DNA of 64,000 nt, taken from Holophagae bacterium. GTDB taxonomy: Bacteria; Acidobacteriota; Holophagae; Acanthopleuribacterales; Acanthopleuribacteraceae. Below are positions 16,902 to 27,038 of this stretch, in pieces; position 1 is the first letter of the stretch; the number at the start of each line of letters is the position of its first letter. The position numbers were made by a program, and so were the translations under genes. The stretch spans positions 1 through 64,000 of the forward strand of contig JAUIFE010000010.1 in the NCBI GenBank assembly GCA_030429565.1, written 5' to 3'. Under the pieces are notes generated by a model, which saw nothing but the letters and a program-made list of their open reading frames with translations, did no database searches and had not been told where the DNA came from.

Positions 16902-19900
16902 TCCGCAGCAAAAGCTCTTCCTTGGAAACCGGTTTTGTCAGGAAATCATTGCCGCCGGCGCGATACCCTTCAACCGCGTCTTCAACCTGGGTTCGTGCCG
17001 TCAAAAAAATGATGGGCAGTTGATCGGCGGCAAACTCGCGGCGAATGCGACGGCAGACTTCGAAGCCGGACAAATGCGGCATCATCACGTCCAGCAAAAT
17101 GAGGTCATAACCGGAATGGTGCTGCAATAACCGCAAAGCTTGCGGCCCGCTACCGGCTTCCTCAATCTCAAACCGGCGTAGGCTGATTTGATTTACCAGG
17201 ACTTGGCGGTTCACGGCCTCATCGTCAACGATAAGAATACGATAAGGGGCGTGGCCGTCGTCGGTGTCCTCGATGATATCGGGCTGCGTCGGCGATTTTG
17301 TTTGTTGCAGCTTTTGATCGGTATCCCACAGTGGTTCGTCGAGCGTTTGATCGCCGTCGAAATCCACCGAACCATCGGCCAGTTGTAAGTAGAAACGGAA
17401 GGTACTGCCGACGCCCATCTCCGAACTCACTTCAATATCACCGCCCTGCATTTCTAACAACTTGCGCGTAATCGACAGGCCCAGGCCGGCGCCGCCGCGC
17501 AAGCGTTTCGCGGTGCCGTCAATTTGCTCAAACGATTGAAAAATGGTGCGTTGCAAGGCGGGTGGAATGCCGATACCGGTATCGCGAACGGCCACTTCCA
17601 AGCGTCCCATGGCCACGCGCGCGGTCAGACGAACCTCACCGGTCTCGGTATATTTGACGGCATTGCCGAGCAAGTTCACCAACACTTGCTGTAGGCGGTT
17701 GCGGTCCGCGCGGACCGGCGGAAGGTCGGCGGGAATATCAACGATTAAATCGAGTTTTTTCTCTTTGGCCAGCGGTTTAGCGAGGGCGCACACGCGTTCG
17801 GCAATTTGCTGAAAGGCGGTTGCTTCCAGGTACACCTTGAGGGTGCGGTTGCGGAGCTGAGAGAAGTCGAGGATATCGTTAACCAGGGCGGTGAGACGTT
17901 TGCCGGAGGCGACGACCATAGTTAGGTCGTGTTTTTGTTTGTCGTTGAGATCTCCGCCGGTGCCGTCTAATAGGGATTGGGTCAGGCCGACAATGCCGTT
18001 GAGCGGCGTACGTAATTCGTGCGAGGTGTTGGCCAAAAACTCGTCTTTGAGTTTATCCAGATCACGCAAGCGGGTCGCAACCTCGCGTTCCTTTTGGGTC
18101 AGCAACCGTTCCTTGGACAATTTAATGGTTTGACTGCGCTGATAAAACAAAACAGCACCCAGGCCAAGCAACACATAAAAACCGTAGGCCCAGGAACCGG
18201 CCCAGGGCGGCGGCGCCACATGCAGCACCAATTGAAGTTCACCAACGGCCGAGGGCGCGCCTTGGGGACCCCCTTGCACGTGGAGCTCATAGCGACCGGC
18301 CTTGAGGTTGGTAAAGTTGAGGCTGCGCTCGGCACCAAGTTCAACCCATTCATCCACCAACCCGTCGACCCGGTAACGGTAGCGGTGTTTGGCGGGATCG
18401 TTAAAATCAAGTGCGGCAAACTCCAGCGCCAGCAAGGAGTCGTGGTGGGAAAGACGAATTTCGTTGAGACGGTCGAGCGGGACCTCGGGTCGGAAACGGG
18501 GATCGGCGGTGCGCAGATCGGTCAACACCATCGGCACTTGCCGGGTGGTTACCTCGAGGGCGTTGGGTTCAAACCAAATCAAACCATAGGCGCCGCCAAA
18601 ATATAGACGGCCGGAAGCCCCGGCAAAGGACGACCAGGGACCGAACTCATTGGCGGGCAAACCGTCCTCGACGGTGTAAACCTTTAGCACTTTCATGGTG
18701 ACGGGATCGAAACTGTGCAAACCGCGCTGGGTGGAGAACCACAGCAAGCCGCGTTCGTCGGCAACCAAACCGGTAATGCTTAGATTGGCCAAGCCTTCGC
18801 GTTTGCCGAAGGCTCGGAAACGCGGGCGCGGGCCGTCATAATCCATTAGGTTGAGACCGCCGCCGAAGGTCGCCAGCCACAAGCGTTGCTCGGGCCGTTG
18901 GGGATCGGCAATCAACCCGATGACCGAGTTGTGACTGGGTCCATGCTCGGGCGTTTCGGGATCGCGCTGGTAGCGGGCGAAGCGACCGCGTTGCGGATCA
19001 AAGCGGTTGAGGCCGCCGCTAATGGTGCCAACCCACATCGACTGTTGTTGGTCGCAGAACATGCTAATGACGCGATCATCGCTCAAGCTTTCTTTATCGT
19101 CGGTATCGTGACGATAGTGAGAAAAGGTTTCGCTGTCGGGATCGAACACACTGACCCCGCCGCCAAAGGTGCCAATCCACATGTCACCCTGACCGGCTTC
19201 AACCAGAACACGCACTTTATCGTGACCCAACCCGGTTTCGTGGCCGGGATCGTGGCGGTACCGAGTAAAGTGATCCTGGTTTTCGTCCAGCACACAGAGC
19301 CCACGATCCTGGGTACCCACCCACAGGCGTCCCCGTCGATCTTGCGCAAGGGCAAAAACTTCATCCTGGGACAAGGTCCGTTCATCATCGGCATCGTGGC
19401 GATAATGACGCCATTGTTCGGTACCAAAATCGAAGCGGTTTAGCCCTCCACCGACCGTGCCAACCCACAAACGATCCCGCTCGCGTTCTTCCAAAATGGG
19501 AATTACGCGGGGCGCACTCAACGAGTGTTCGCTGTCGGGCTGGGCGGTCATAACGTTAAACCGCCGCCGTTTCGGGTTCCAATAACTGAGGCCGTGACCC
19601 ATGAGACCAAACCACATAAGCCCACTGCGATCTTGCAGGATCGCTTCAACGCGATTGCTGCCAAGACTGCTATAGAGGCCGACCTTTTTGCGGTTGTTGT
19701 AAAATCGTCCGCTGCTTTCGTCCCAAACGAAGAGACCGGCACGTTCCGTACCGAGCCAAAGCATGCCGTCGTGATCAACCCAAACGGAGGCGACGGCTTC
19801 TTTGTCCAAGTTAAAACCATCGCTGCGTTCGTCAGTCAACGCGAGCAAACGGTTGGAGTTGGGCAACAAACGGAAGACGCCCTGGTTGGTGCCGATCCAA

Positions 19901-20622
19901 ATCACCTGGCGGTTGGTAATGTGCAGCGCGAGAATTTCGCGCGAACGCAGCAGCGCCCCGCCGTCGAGCACAGCGGCGGCGTCCCAAAAATCACCACTGC
20001 TGGGTTTGTAGATAAACAAGCCGTTGAGAGTTCCCAAGAGAACCAACTGGTTCGGCGCTTCAAGAAGGCGCGTGATGTTGCGCGTGGCCACACCGGAAAC
20101 GGCGACAAAAGCATCGTCTTGCTCGTGGTACAAGTAAAGCCCGCGGTCCGCGCCCATCCACACGCGACCGGCTTGGTCTTCCAACAGGGAAAAAACGGCG
20201 ATGGCGCCGTCGTCATCCTGAGCGTGACGAATCGGCACCCGTCGGAAAGTCTGCGCGGCGGCGTCAAACCGGGCAACACCACCGGTTTGAGTGCCGATCC
20301 ATAGCTGCCGGCGACGGTCTTCCAATAAGCAGGATACCCAATTGTCGGGCAAACCCTCGGCCTCGGCAGGATCGTGGAGGTATTGGGTGAAGCGATAGCC
20401 GTCGTAACGGTTGAGGCCGCCTTGCGTACCAATCCACAAAAATCCGACGTGGTCCTGCACCATGCTTGTCACAATCGATTGCGACAAGCCGTCTTGGGTG
20501 GTGCGGTGTTTAAAGCGCAGTTGACCCCAGGGTTCGGCGTGTGCCGACGTGCTCGCCAAGGCCCACAGCAACGCAACCGTAAAAACACGGCCGCGTCGCC
20601 TCGTAGGGGAACCGCCGGTCAC
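16846..20622 (-). CDS. Hybrid sensor histidine kinase with Reg_prop propeller and receiver
   Basis: The 1258-residue protein has an N-terminal signal sequence and about 14 two-component propeller repeats (FLWIGTQGGLNRYDGYRF, LWVGTQDRGLCVLDE). A Y_Y_Y domain (YRYRVDGLVDEWVELG, FTNLKAGRYELHVQG) follows, then one membrane segment near residue 815. Next come HisKA with the phospho-His in TSHELRTPLNG near 869, HATPase (NAVKYTETGEV, DTGIGIP, GAGLGLSI) and a C-terminal receiver with phospho-Asp in LLDVMMP near 1177 and Lys in TKPV. The periplasmic part resembles that of Bacteroidetes hybrid systems that sense glycans, but this protein lacks their AraC output. GTG start. It begins 11 bases after the ankyrin-PQQ gene, so the two form an operon. 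Confidence 0.95.
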   Translation of the reverse strand: MTGGSPTRRRGRVFTVALLWALASTSAHAEPWGQLRFKHRTTQDGLSQSIVTSMVQDHVGFLWIGTQGGLNRYDGYRFTQYLHDPAEAEGLPDNWVSCLLEDRRRQLWIGTQTGGVARFDAAAQTFRRVPIRHAQDDDGAIAVFSLLEDQAGRVWMGADRGLYLYHEQDDAFVAVSGVATRNITRLLEAPNQLVLLGTLNGLFIYKPSSGDFWDAAAVLDGGALLRSREILALHITNRQVIWIGTNQGVFRLLPNSNRLLALTDERSDGFNLDKEAVASVWVDHDGMLWLGTERAGLFVWDESSGRFYNNRKKVGLYSSLGSNRVEAILQDRSGLMWFGLMGHGLSYWNPKRRRFNVMTAQPDSEHSLSAPRVIPILEERERDRLWVGTVGGGLNRFDFGTEQWRHYRHDADDERTLSQDEVFALAQDRRGRLWVGTQDRGLCVLDENQDHFTRYRHDPGHETGLGHDKVRVLVEAGQGDMWIGTFGGGVSVFDPDSETFSHYRHDTDDKESLSDDRVISMFCDQQQSMWVGTISGGLNRFDPQRGRFARYQRDPETPEHGPSHNSVIGLIADPQRPEQRLWLATFGGGLNLMDYDGPRPRFRAFGKREGLANLSITGLVADERGLLWFSTQRGLHSFDPVTMKVLKVYTVEDGLPANEFGPWSSFAGASGRLYFGGAYGLIWFEPNALEVTTRQVPMVLTDLRTADPRFRPEVPLDRLNEIRLSHHDSLLALEFAALDFNDPAKHRYRYRVDGLVDEWVELGAERSLNFTNLKAGRYELHVQGGPQGAPSAVGELQLVLHVAPPPWAGSWAYGFYVLLGLGAVLFYQRSQTIKLSKERLLTQKEREVATRLRDLDKLKDEFLANTSHELRTPLNGIVGLTQSLLDGTGGDLNDKQKHDLTMVVASGKRLTALVNDILDFSQLRNRTLKVYLEATAFQQIAERVCALAKPLAKEKKLDLIVDIPADLPPVRADRNRLQQVLVNLLGNAVKYTETGEVRLTARVAMGRLEVAVRDTGIGIPPALQRTIFQSFEQIDGTAKRLRGGAGLGLSITRKLLEMQGGDIEVSSEMGVGSTFRFYLQLADGSVDFDGDQTLDEPLWDTDQKLQQTKSPTQPDIIEDTDDGHAPYRILIVDDEAVNRQVLVNQISLRRFEIEEAGSGPQALRLLQHHSGYDLILLDVMMPHLSGFEVCRRIRREFAADQLPIIFLTARTQVEDAVEGYRAGGNDFLTKPVSKEELLLRIKTHLRLRRRRGAGDASA

Positions 20623-20633
20623 TTCGAAATCCC

Positions 20634-23036
20634 TTACTCAGTCTCGGAAGCGGTCTTGGCACGACCGATCGCATACAGATGATCTTCGCCGCGCAAAAAC
20701 AACATGCCCGACGCGACGGCGGGCGTCGCCAACAGATGATCGTCGATTTTGTTGACGCCCAATCGCAGGTAAGTGGTCCCCGTTTGGATCACATAGGTTT
20801 CGCCGTACTCACAAAAAACCAATAATTTCCCATCAACCACCAATGGCGAGGCCGTCACGGCCAGACCGCGATCCATCCGCTCGCGGTAATGACGCTCACC
20901 GCTAGCGAGATCGTAACAACTCAGGGTTCCACGATTGTCGACCACATACAACAAGCCGTTGTGTGCGACCGGCGTCGGCAGGTAGGGCCCGCCGCGTTCG
21001 GTGTGCCAAACCACGTGGGGATCGTTTTGATCGCTGTCTTTTTTAAGCGTAATATCACCGCGTGCGCCGGGGAGCAGCACGTAAATCGGCTGAATCGGTC
21101 GGTAACCGTTGGTCACAACAATTCGACCGCCGTGCTCAAAAGGCGTGGGTACGGCGATTTCCGAGTTACCGTCGAGCCACCACAACAAACTGCCGGTTTT
21201 TGCATCGTAACCGCGAATGGCGTTGGTGCCGTTGGTGACGAGTTCACTGCCGCCCTTGTGATGCACAATGGTCGGCGAACTCCACGAGGGGATTTCGTTG
21301 CGCTCGGTTTTCCAGAGTTCTTTGCCGTCGGCCAGCGCATAGGCGGCAACAAACGAGTTCCTGGCACGGTCGACTTGGAGATAAACCCGATCGCCGTCAA
21401 TCACCGGCGAACTGCCGTGACCCCACTGCACTTTTTCATCGTAAAACCATGAACCTTCTAACAAGCCCAAGGCCTTGCGCCACAAAAGCCGACCCGACAT
21501 ATCAAAGCAGAATAAGCCTTCGGAGCCGAGGAGCACGACCAAATGTTTTCCATCGGTAACCGGCGTTGAATTAGCATGCGTCGATTTCGAGTGACGGTCG
21601 TTTTTCGGTTTTCCGGTCGAAGCAACCTTACGCCACTTCCGGGCACCGCTCTGAATGTCATAGGCCATGATTGACCAGGTCTGTTCGTTTAGGTCGCCAA
21701 TCGATTCGATATCACCGAACAGGCCGATCCGTAGCGCCGGCTCGGGTTCACCGTTTTCTGCGGTAACCACAAACAAGGTGTCTCCCCAAATAATCGGCGC
21801 AGCATGCGCCAAACCGGGAATACGAACTTTCCAACGCACATTTTCGGTTTCGCTCCACACCTGAGGTAAGTTCTGGCCCTCAGCAACGCCGCGCGCACCA
21901 CTGCCGCGAAAGGCCGGCCAAGGTGCCTGCGAGAGATCGGCGACACCGGCGCTCGGCACCGCGCCATCCTGGGCCGCCTTGGGCGCAGCCGGAGCAGCGG
22001 TCGCGGCGGCCGGCGTCTCAGCCGAAGCAGCGGTCGCGGTAGCCGGCGTCTCAGCCGAAGCTGTGGCCGATTGGTGTTTCTCAGCATTAGCACGGGTCAC
22101 CGCAAAGCTGTAGTCGGGAAATTGCAGCGTAACCTTTTCCGCTCGCCCCTCGACCGGTTCAAAAATAAAGGAGGCGCCGTAACGGTTGGCGGCATAAAAG
22201 CGGCCGTCGCTGTGTCGATACAAAGGACTGGGATTGTCCTCATCCGCGCCGACCACACTGAACAATCCGTCACGATAGGAAAAGGTGACAATGTATCCGC
22301 GTTCGGTGCCGTACGCGCCAAGTAGGTTCGTCGGCTCGGGAATTTGGGGTTTTTTACGCTTTTGCAACGCGGGCGTATCAGCCACCAAAGCCACCACTTC
22401 TTTCTGATCAGCGAGCAGTGCCACATCGAGGATTTGTTCTTTTTGCGCGGTGGTCCACTCACCTTGCGCGAGCAACGTCTTAACCATTTCGACCTTGCCC
22501 GTTCCGGCGGCACCGTGGGCAATCAATTGACGATTGGGCACAGGCACACCGGCCTGAAGAAACGCTTCTAAGAGACCCACTTTATTTTTATCCAGCAGGT
22601 TACCCCAGTCGCTCGGTTTTGGTACCAGCTTCTGGGCAACCAGGAAACGCACCACCTCGCGGGTGTCGTCATCGCTGTAAATGACGGCGCTGAGCACGTC
22701 CATCTGATAAACATTCTCTTTGGCGTCCAGCGAGGCGCCCTTTCCATGCAGGAACTTCACCACGTCAAGGTGGCCGCGACGGGCGGCTAAAAACAGCGGC
22801 GTCATGCCGAAACGATTGGTTGTTTCAAGGGAAACCCCGGCTTCGATCAACTGTTTGACTTGATCGAGGCGGCCGTCATCAGCGGCCTGCAACAATTGCG
22901 TTTTACGCGCTAAATCGGCAACGTGCTCCGGACTTGTATCGAGAGGGTTCTGCCAAAACCCGAGAATGCAAAAAAACAAAAGCATGAGCTGGGACCACCT
23001 TGTGGATCGAAGTCGCGAAAGAATCGCTTCAAGCAT
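20634..23036 (-). CDS. Ankyrin-repeat / PQQ-like beta-propeller fusion protein
   Basis: The 800-residue protein has an N-terminal hydrophobic anchor or signal (LMLLFFCILGF), then ankyrin repeats at about 40-210 (TPLFLAARRGHLDVVKFLHGKGA). A spacer follows with an Ala/Thr-rich tandem stretch (ASAETPA repeated), then a PQQ_2/BamB-like propeller from about 385 (PWPAFRGSGARGVAEGQNLPQVWSETENVRWKV) with PVTDGKHLVVLLG and SSPVIDGDRVYLQV repeats. The role is unknown; similar proteins are extracytoplasmic. The ATG at 23036 is preferred over a GTG at 23066, neither with a strong ribosome-binding site. It is the first gene of an operon with the hybrid kinase, which suggests that it supports or modulates sensing. 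Confidence 0.85.
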   Translation of the reverse strand: MLEAILSRLRSTRWSQLMLLFFCILGFWQNPLDTSPEHVADLARKTQLLQAADDGRLDQVKQLIEAGVSLETTNRFGMTPLFLAARRGHLDVVKFLHGKGASLDAKENVYQMDVLSAVIYSDDDTREVVRFLVAQKLVPKPSDWGNLLDKNKVGLLEAFLQAGVPVPNRQLIAHGAAGTGKVEMVKTLLAQGEWTTAQKEQILDVALLADQKEVVALVADTPALQKRKKPQIPEPTNLLGAYGTERGYIVTFSYRDGLFSVVGADEDNPSPLYRHSDGRFYAANRYGASFIFEPVEGRAEKVTLQFPDYSFAVTRANAEKHQSATASAETPATATAASAETPAAATAAPAAPKAAQDGAVPSAGVADLSQAPWPAFRGSGARGVAEGQNLPQVWSETENVRWKVRIPGLAHAAPIIWGDTLFVVTAENGEPEPALRIGLFGDIESIGDLNEQTWSIMAYDIQSGARKWRKVASTGKPKNDRHSKSTHANSTPVTDGKHLVVLLGSEGLFCFDMSGRLLWRKALGLLEGSWFYDEKVQWGHGSSPVIDGDRVYLQVDRARNSFVAAYALADGKELWKTERNEIPSWSSPTIVHHKGGSELVTNGTNAIRGYDAKTGSLLWWLDGNSEIAVPTPFEHGGRIVVTNGYRPIQPIYVLLPGARGDITLKKDSDQNDPHVVWHTERGGPYLPTPVAHNGLLYVVDNRGTLSCYDLASGERHYRERMDRGLAVTASPLVVDGKLLVFCEYGETYVIQTGTTYLRLGVNKIDDHLLATPAVASGMLFLRGEDHLYAIGRAKTASETE

Positions 23037-23153
23037 ACGTGAGGGCGGCCTGCCGGGTAAACCCACAAAGCATGCGCGCGACCAAGCCTTGTTCCAAGCC
23101 TACAGCGAATGTAACAATAGGCGCCTATCACAAACTTTCCATCGGAGCGATTC

Positions 23154-24209
23154 ATGACATGTTATCCGCGTTCACAACGCCTTTGGGCCGTTGTCCTGTT
23201 AATGGCTATTGCTTTTTCCGCTTGTAATACCTCTAAACCCGAAGCCGGCGGCGAAAAGCCCGCACCAGCCCCGGCCAAACCGATTACGATTGGTTACCAA
23301 TCGATGATCAATCCTTGGAAAGTGGGCATTCAAACCGGCACCATTGCCGCCGCAACCGGTCGCGAAATCGAATGGCGCAAGTTCAACAGCGGTGCTGAAG
23401 TGATCACCGCCATGGCTTCGGGTGATGTCCAACTCGCAGTCGCGGGCTCGAGCTCAATTGCTACCGCCATGAGTCGCGGCGTCGATGTGTCGTTGATTTG
23501 GATTGTCGAAGCCATTCGTGACAACGAAGCTTTGGTAGCGCGCAACGGTAGCGGCATTGAAACCATGGCCGACCTCAAGGGTAAAACCATCGGCGTGCCC
23601 TTTGCCGCAACCACGCACTATCACCTATTGGTCGCCCTGGAACAGCACGGCATCGCCACCAAAGACGTCAAAATTCTCAACCTGCAACCGGACGCGGTCC
23701 TGGCCGCCTGGACGCAAGGTTCGATTGACGCTACCTTCATTTGGAGCCCTACGCTGAATAAAATCATGCCTAACGGCAAGGTCTTACTCACCTCCGGTGC
23801 CTTGGCCGACGCGGGCAAACCCACCTTTGACGGCATGCTTGTCGCGGACAACTTCGCCGAAAGCAACCAAGCGTTCATGCAAGCCTTTGTCGCCGAACTG
23901 GCCCGCCTTGATGCTGATTACCGCGACAATAAAGACCAGTGGACCCCTGAAGCCGAGGCCGTTCAAGCCATCGCCGCCGTGACCGGCGCCGAGCCCGACG
24001 AAATCCCCTCTATTTTGGGACAATACGCTTTCCCCGACGTACCCGCCCAAACCAGTGCCGACTGGCTCGGCGGCGGCGCCGCCCAAGCGCTGCGTGAAAC
24101 GGCTTTGTTCCTAAAAGACCAGAAAAAAATAAGCACGGTACTGGATGACTACGGTCCCTTTGTAAACGCTTCCTTCGTGCAAGCTTTGGCGGAACCGGCG
24201 GCACCATGA
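23154..24209 (+). CDS. tauA: Taurine/sulfonate-type ABC transporter substrate-binding lipoprotein
   Basis: The 351-residue protein has a lipoprotein signal ending AIAFSAC and matches TauA: TGREIEWRKFNSGAEVITAMASGDVQLAVAGSSSIATAMSRGVD, then NEALVARNGSGIETMADLKGKTIGVPFAATTHYHLL. It would bind a small sulfonate such as taurine outside the inner membrane. GGAG lies upstream of the ATG. It overlaps the ATPase gene by 4 bases, and the permease follows. No TauD dioxygenase is nearby, so either desulfonation is encoded elsewhere or the substrate differs. Confidence 0.9.
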   Translation: MTCYPRSQRLWAVVLLMAIAFSACNTSKPEAGGEKPAPAPAKPITIGYQSMINPWKVGIQTGTIAAATGREIEWRKFNSGAEVITAMASGDVQLAVAGSSSIATAMSRGVDVSLIWIVEAIRDNEALVARNGSGIETMADLKGKTIGVPFAATTHYHLLVALEQHGIATKDVKILNLQPDAVLAAWTQGSIDATFIWSPTLNKIMPNGKVLLTSGALADAGKPTFDGMLVADNFAESNQAFMQAFVAELARLDADYRDNKDQWTPEAEAVQAIAAVTGAEPDEIPSILGQYAFPDVPAQTSADWLGGGAAQALRETALFLKDQKKISTVLDDYGPFVNASFVQALAEPAAP

Positions 24210-25012
24210 GCCGTATTGACATCAACGATGTCTCGGTCGTGTTCCCGGCCAGGGAGAATACACCGGCGGTGACCGCCCTTGACGGTGTAACGCTGGTTCT
24301 GGAAGCGGAAACCTTTGCCACCGTCATCGGTCGCTCGGGCTGCGGCAAAACCACTCTGCTCAACCTGTTGGCCGGCTTTCAAGCGCCGGCAACCGGCACG
24401 GTGATGCTCGACGGCGCTAAAATTACGGGGCCGGGTGTGGAACGCGGTGTGGTGTTCCAAAAAAACGCGCTTATGCCCTGGCTCAACGTGTTCGACAACG
24501 TCGCACTTGGCTTGCGTTTTCAGGGTATGCCCAAGGCCGCCCGCCAAGAACGGGTGATGACCTGCCTCGACTGGGTCGGGTTGGCCGCCTTTGCCCGTCA
24601 CCGCGTCTACGAACTCTCCGGTGGGATGCAGCAGCGTGTCGGCATTGCCCGCGCGCTGGCCGCCGATCCCAAAATTCTGCTAATGGATGAGCCGTTGGGC
24701 GCGCTTGACGCGCTCACGCGGGAGAATTTGCAAGAGCTGATCCTGCAACTGTGGCAGAAGGCGGGCAAACTGATTCTGTTCATTACACACGGAATTGAAG
24801 AGGCCTTGTTCCTCGGCACCAAGCTAGTGGTGATGACGCCGCGCCCCGGCAAAATCCACACGACCTACAATTTGTCCTTCAGCCGGCGGTTCCTCGCCGG
24901 CGAATCGGCGCGTTCGATTAAAGCCGACCCGGCCTTTATCCAACTGCGCGAAGAGGTACTCGAAGTGATTCACCCACGAGGAGCTGACGACGATGACGAC
25001 TCACCGCGTTGA
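24206..25012 (+). CDS. tauB: Taurine-type ABC transporter ATP-binding protein
   Basis: The 268-residue ATPase has Walker A GRSGCGKTT, Q-loop VVFQKNALMPW, signature LSGGMQQR, Walker B ILLMDEP, D-loop GALDALTR and switch His in FITHGIEEA. The PWLNVFDNVALGL segment is typical of the nitrate/sulfonate/taurine subfamily. The start overlaps tauA (ATGA) and the end overlaps tauC by 20 bases, so translation is coupled. Confidence 0.94.
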   Translation: MSRIDINDVSVVFPARENTPAVTALDGVTLVLEAETFATVIGRSGCGKTTLLNLLAGFQAPATGTVMLDGAKITGPGVERGVVFQKNALMPWLNVFDNVALGLRFQGMPKAARQERVMTCLDWVGLAAFARHRVYELSGGMQQRVGIARALAADPKILLMDEPLGALDALTRENLQELILQLWQKAGKLILFITHGIEEALFLGTKLVVMTPRPGKIHTTYNLSFSRRFLAGESARSIKADPAFIQLREEVLEVIHPRGADDDDDSPR

Positions 25013-25802
25013 GGATCCCCTATTCAAGCGCTACCCGCGCCGTACCACCCTCATCATCAGTTTGGTCACCACGGTGTTACTGCTCGCGTTGTGGTGGATG
25101 GTAACGGCGTTTGGCTGGGTGAAACCGCTGTTTTTGCCCTCGCCAATGACGGTGGTGAACCGCATCGGTGATCTCAGTACGTCCGGTTTTGCCGACGCCA
25201 CCCTTTGGGAGCACGCGCGCGCGAGTTTGTTTCGCGTGTTTGGCGCCTTTGTGTTGGCGGTGCTGACCGCGGTGCCGATCGGCATCGTGATGGGCATTCA
25301 CGATTTTGCCAAGGGCGTGCTCGACCCCGTCATTGAGTTTTACCGGCCGCTGCCGCCGTTGGCCTATTTACCACTCATCATTATTTGGCTGGGCATCGGC
25401 GAAACCGCAAAAATCGTCCTGATCTACCTGGCGATGTTTGCCCCGATTTGTTTGAGCACACGGGCCGGCGTGGCGGCCGTGGCGCGAGAAAAAATCCTGG
25501 CGGCGGCTACCTTGGGCGCGGCCAAATGGCAAATCGTGTGGCACATCGTGCTACCGGGTGCCTTGCCGGAAATTTTGACCGGCATGCGCGTCGGCATTGG
25601 CTTCGGCTGGACCACCCTCGTCGCCGCGGAAATGGTCGCGGCCACCGCCGGTCTCGGTTTTATGGTACTCAATGCCAAAGACTTTCTGGCTACCGACGTG
25701 GTCATTGCCGGCATCTTCGTGATTGGCTTCGTGGCCTACGGCTTCGATTTGTTTATGCGCTGGCTCGAGGGGCGACTGGTCCCCTGGAAAGGACGTGTCT
25801 AG
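24993..25802 (+). CDS. tauC: Taurine-type ABC transporter permease
   Basis: The 269-residue inner-membrane permease has about six hydrophobic segments and the EAA loop (AAATLGAAKWQIVWHIVLPGALPEILTGMRVGIGFGW). FYRPLPPLAYLPLIIIWLGIGE is diagnostic of the SsuC/TauC group. It is the last gene of the tauABC-like operon and ends 5 bases from a convergent gene. Confidence 0.94.
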   Translation: MTTHRVEDPLFKRYPRRTTLIISLVTTVLLLALWWMVTAFGWVKPLFLPSPMTVVNRIGDLSTSGFADATLWEHARASLFRVFGAFVLAVLTAVPIGIVMGIHDFAKGVLDPVIEFYRPLPPLAYLPLIIIWLGIGETAKIVLIYLAMFAPICLSTRAGVAAVAREKILAAATLGAAKWQIVWHIVLPGALPEILTGMRVGIGFGWTTLVAAEMVAATAGLGFMVLNAKDFLATDVVIAGIFVIGFVAYGFDLFMRWLEGRLVPWKGRV

Positions 25803-25807
25803 CCGGG

Positions 25808-26467
25808 CTAGACGCGATCCACCTTGCGACAGATGTCCAGCCAGGGTTCTTCTTCTTTGATGGTGGAGACAATGGCACAGCGCATGATCGGTACCGTTTC
25901 GCGCCCGTAAACCTTCTCCTTGAGCTCGGCTACTTCTAAATCGGCCATAACCTCGACGTTGCCAATGGTCAGCTTGGCGGCCAGAAACTTGAAACCGACC
26001 TCAAACGAGTGTTTCGATTTATTAACCAATTCCACACCGTCTTGGCCGACACACCACAAGTACATTTTGGTGGTTTTCATGTCGTCCAAAAAGGTTTCTT
26101 GTTCGCTAATCGCCAGCACGGCCGTGCCCTTCGGGTATACAAAAAAGCGCTCGGGCGGCGCGTTGCGTTTGAGCGAGGACACTTCTTCCGGCATATCGCA
26201 GTAAAACAAAACACGGCCTTTAATGTCGTGAGTTTTGTGGGTGACGCGCGTCTCAAACCATATGTCTAAATCCGGCACCAATAGATTGAGCCGGTCCTCG
26301 CGCAGGGTTTCGGTGAATCCAACAACGACACATTTCTTGGGATCGTAGCGCACGATTTCGGTTTTATGGCGGTTGGCGCCGTCGGCATAGGTCGCGAAAA
26401 CCGCTAACTCTTTTTTCTTGGCTTTACCCAGCGCCTTTTCGGCTTTACTCGGAAATAAGAGACTCAT
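25808..26467 (-). CDS. Hypothetical cytosolic protein, possible PilZ-like fold
   Basis: 219 residues, no signal peptide or membrane segment. It begins with a charged helix (SKAEKALGKAKKKELAVFA), then a beta-rich part and a segment RNAPPERFFVYPKGTAVLAIS followed by VELVNKSKHSFEVG. That layout resembles a YcgR-like N-domain plus PilZ, but the canonical RxxxR and D/NxSxxG c-di-GMP motifs are not clear. I cannot assign a function. The ATG at 26467 is chosen with GAGGGG upstream. Confidence 0.55.
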   Translation of the reverse strand: MSLLFPSKAEKALGKAKKKELAVFATYADGANRHKTEIVRYDPKKCVVVGFTETLREDRLNLLVPDLDIWFETRVTHKTHDIKGRVLFYCDMPEEVSSLKRNAPPERFFVYPKGTAVLAISEQETFLDDMKTTKMYLWCVGQDGVELVNKSKHSFEVGFKFLAAKLTIGNVEVMADLEVAELKEKVYGRETVPIMRCAIVSTIKEEEPWLDICRKVDRV

Positions 26468-27038
26468 GCCACCCGCCCCTCGCGACGGCACCTTACCCTC
26501 GCCGCCGGAATTTTCCCAAACGCCGCCTCGACGCCGCAGGTGTTAACCAAAGACAGAGCGGCACATAAAACGGGCGTTTCCCAAATTTTAAAAACCGTGA
26601 TGGGCATAATCCTACCTGAAAAGTGCGATCTGTGCGGATGATTTTGATCAAAAAAGACGTAGTGCGAAATAGTTCAACCGAAACCCACGCCCAGCATTCA
26701 GATAAGCTTTGTATTTTACAAACTGTTTTATCCCAATTTCTTATCTAAAGCACCCACCGCCTATCGCACGACATCGGCCGCGTAAAAGAACGCCCAAAAG
26801 CAACGCTTAGGGCGCATGGGGCACGTACTTTCCTGCACCGATCATTTCACCGCGTGAGTCACTTTTTTGAAAATGTTGTAAGGGGAAATTCGCGACGCCC
26901 CGTAGCAGCCAATATTGGACCCCATTGGTTTCCTCTCCAACCTGGTGTGGCACAGCTTGCTAAAAGCCGGCCAACCCAACAACCGACGCGGTCCCCCGCG
27001 AATCCGGGTCGCCTATCGACCCGCGGTAGGAGTTATTG
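26468..27038. other. Divergent intergenic region
   Basis: About 570 bases, AT-rich in the middle (26640-26750). It must hold divergent promoters; no distinct operator or RNA was identified. Confidence 0.4.

Noticed and set aside
26820..26840. Sigma-54 promoter upstream of the DUF1501 gene (GGCACG...CTGC)
   Set aside because: GG to GC spacing is 14 bases instead of 12.
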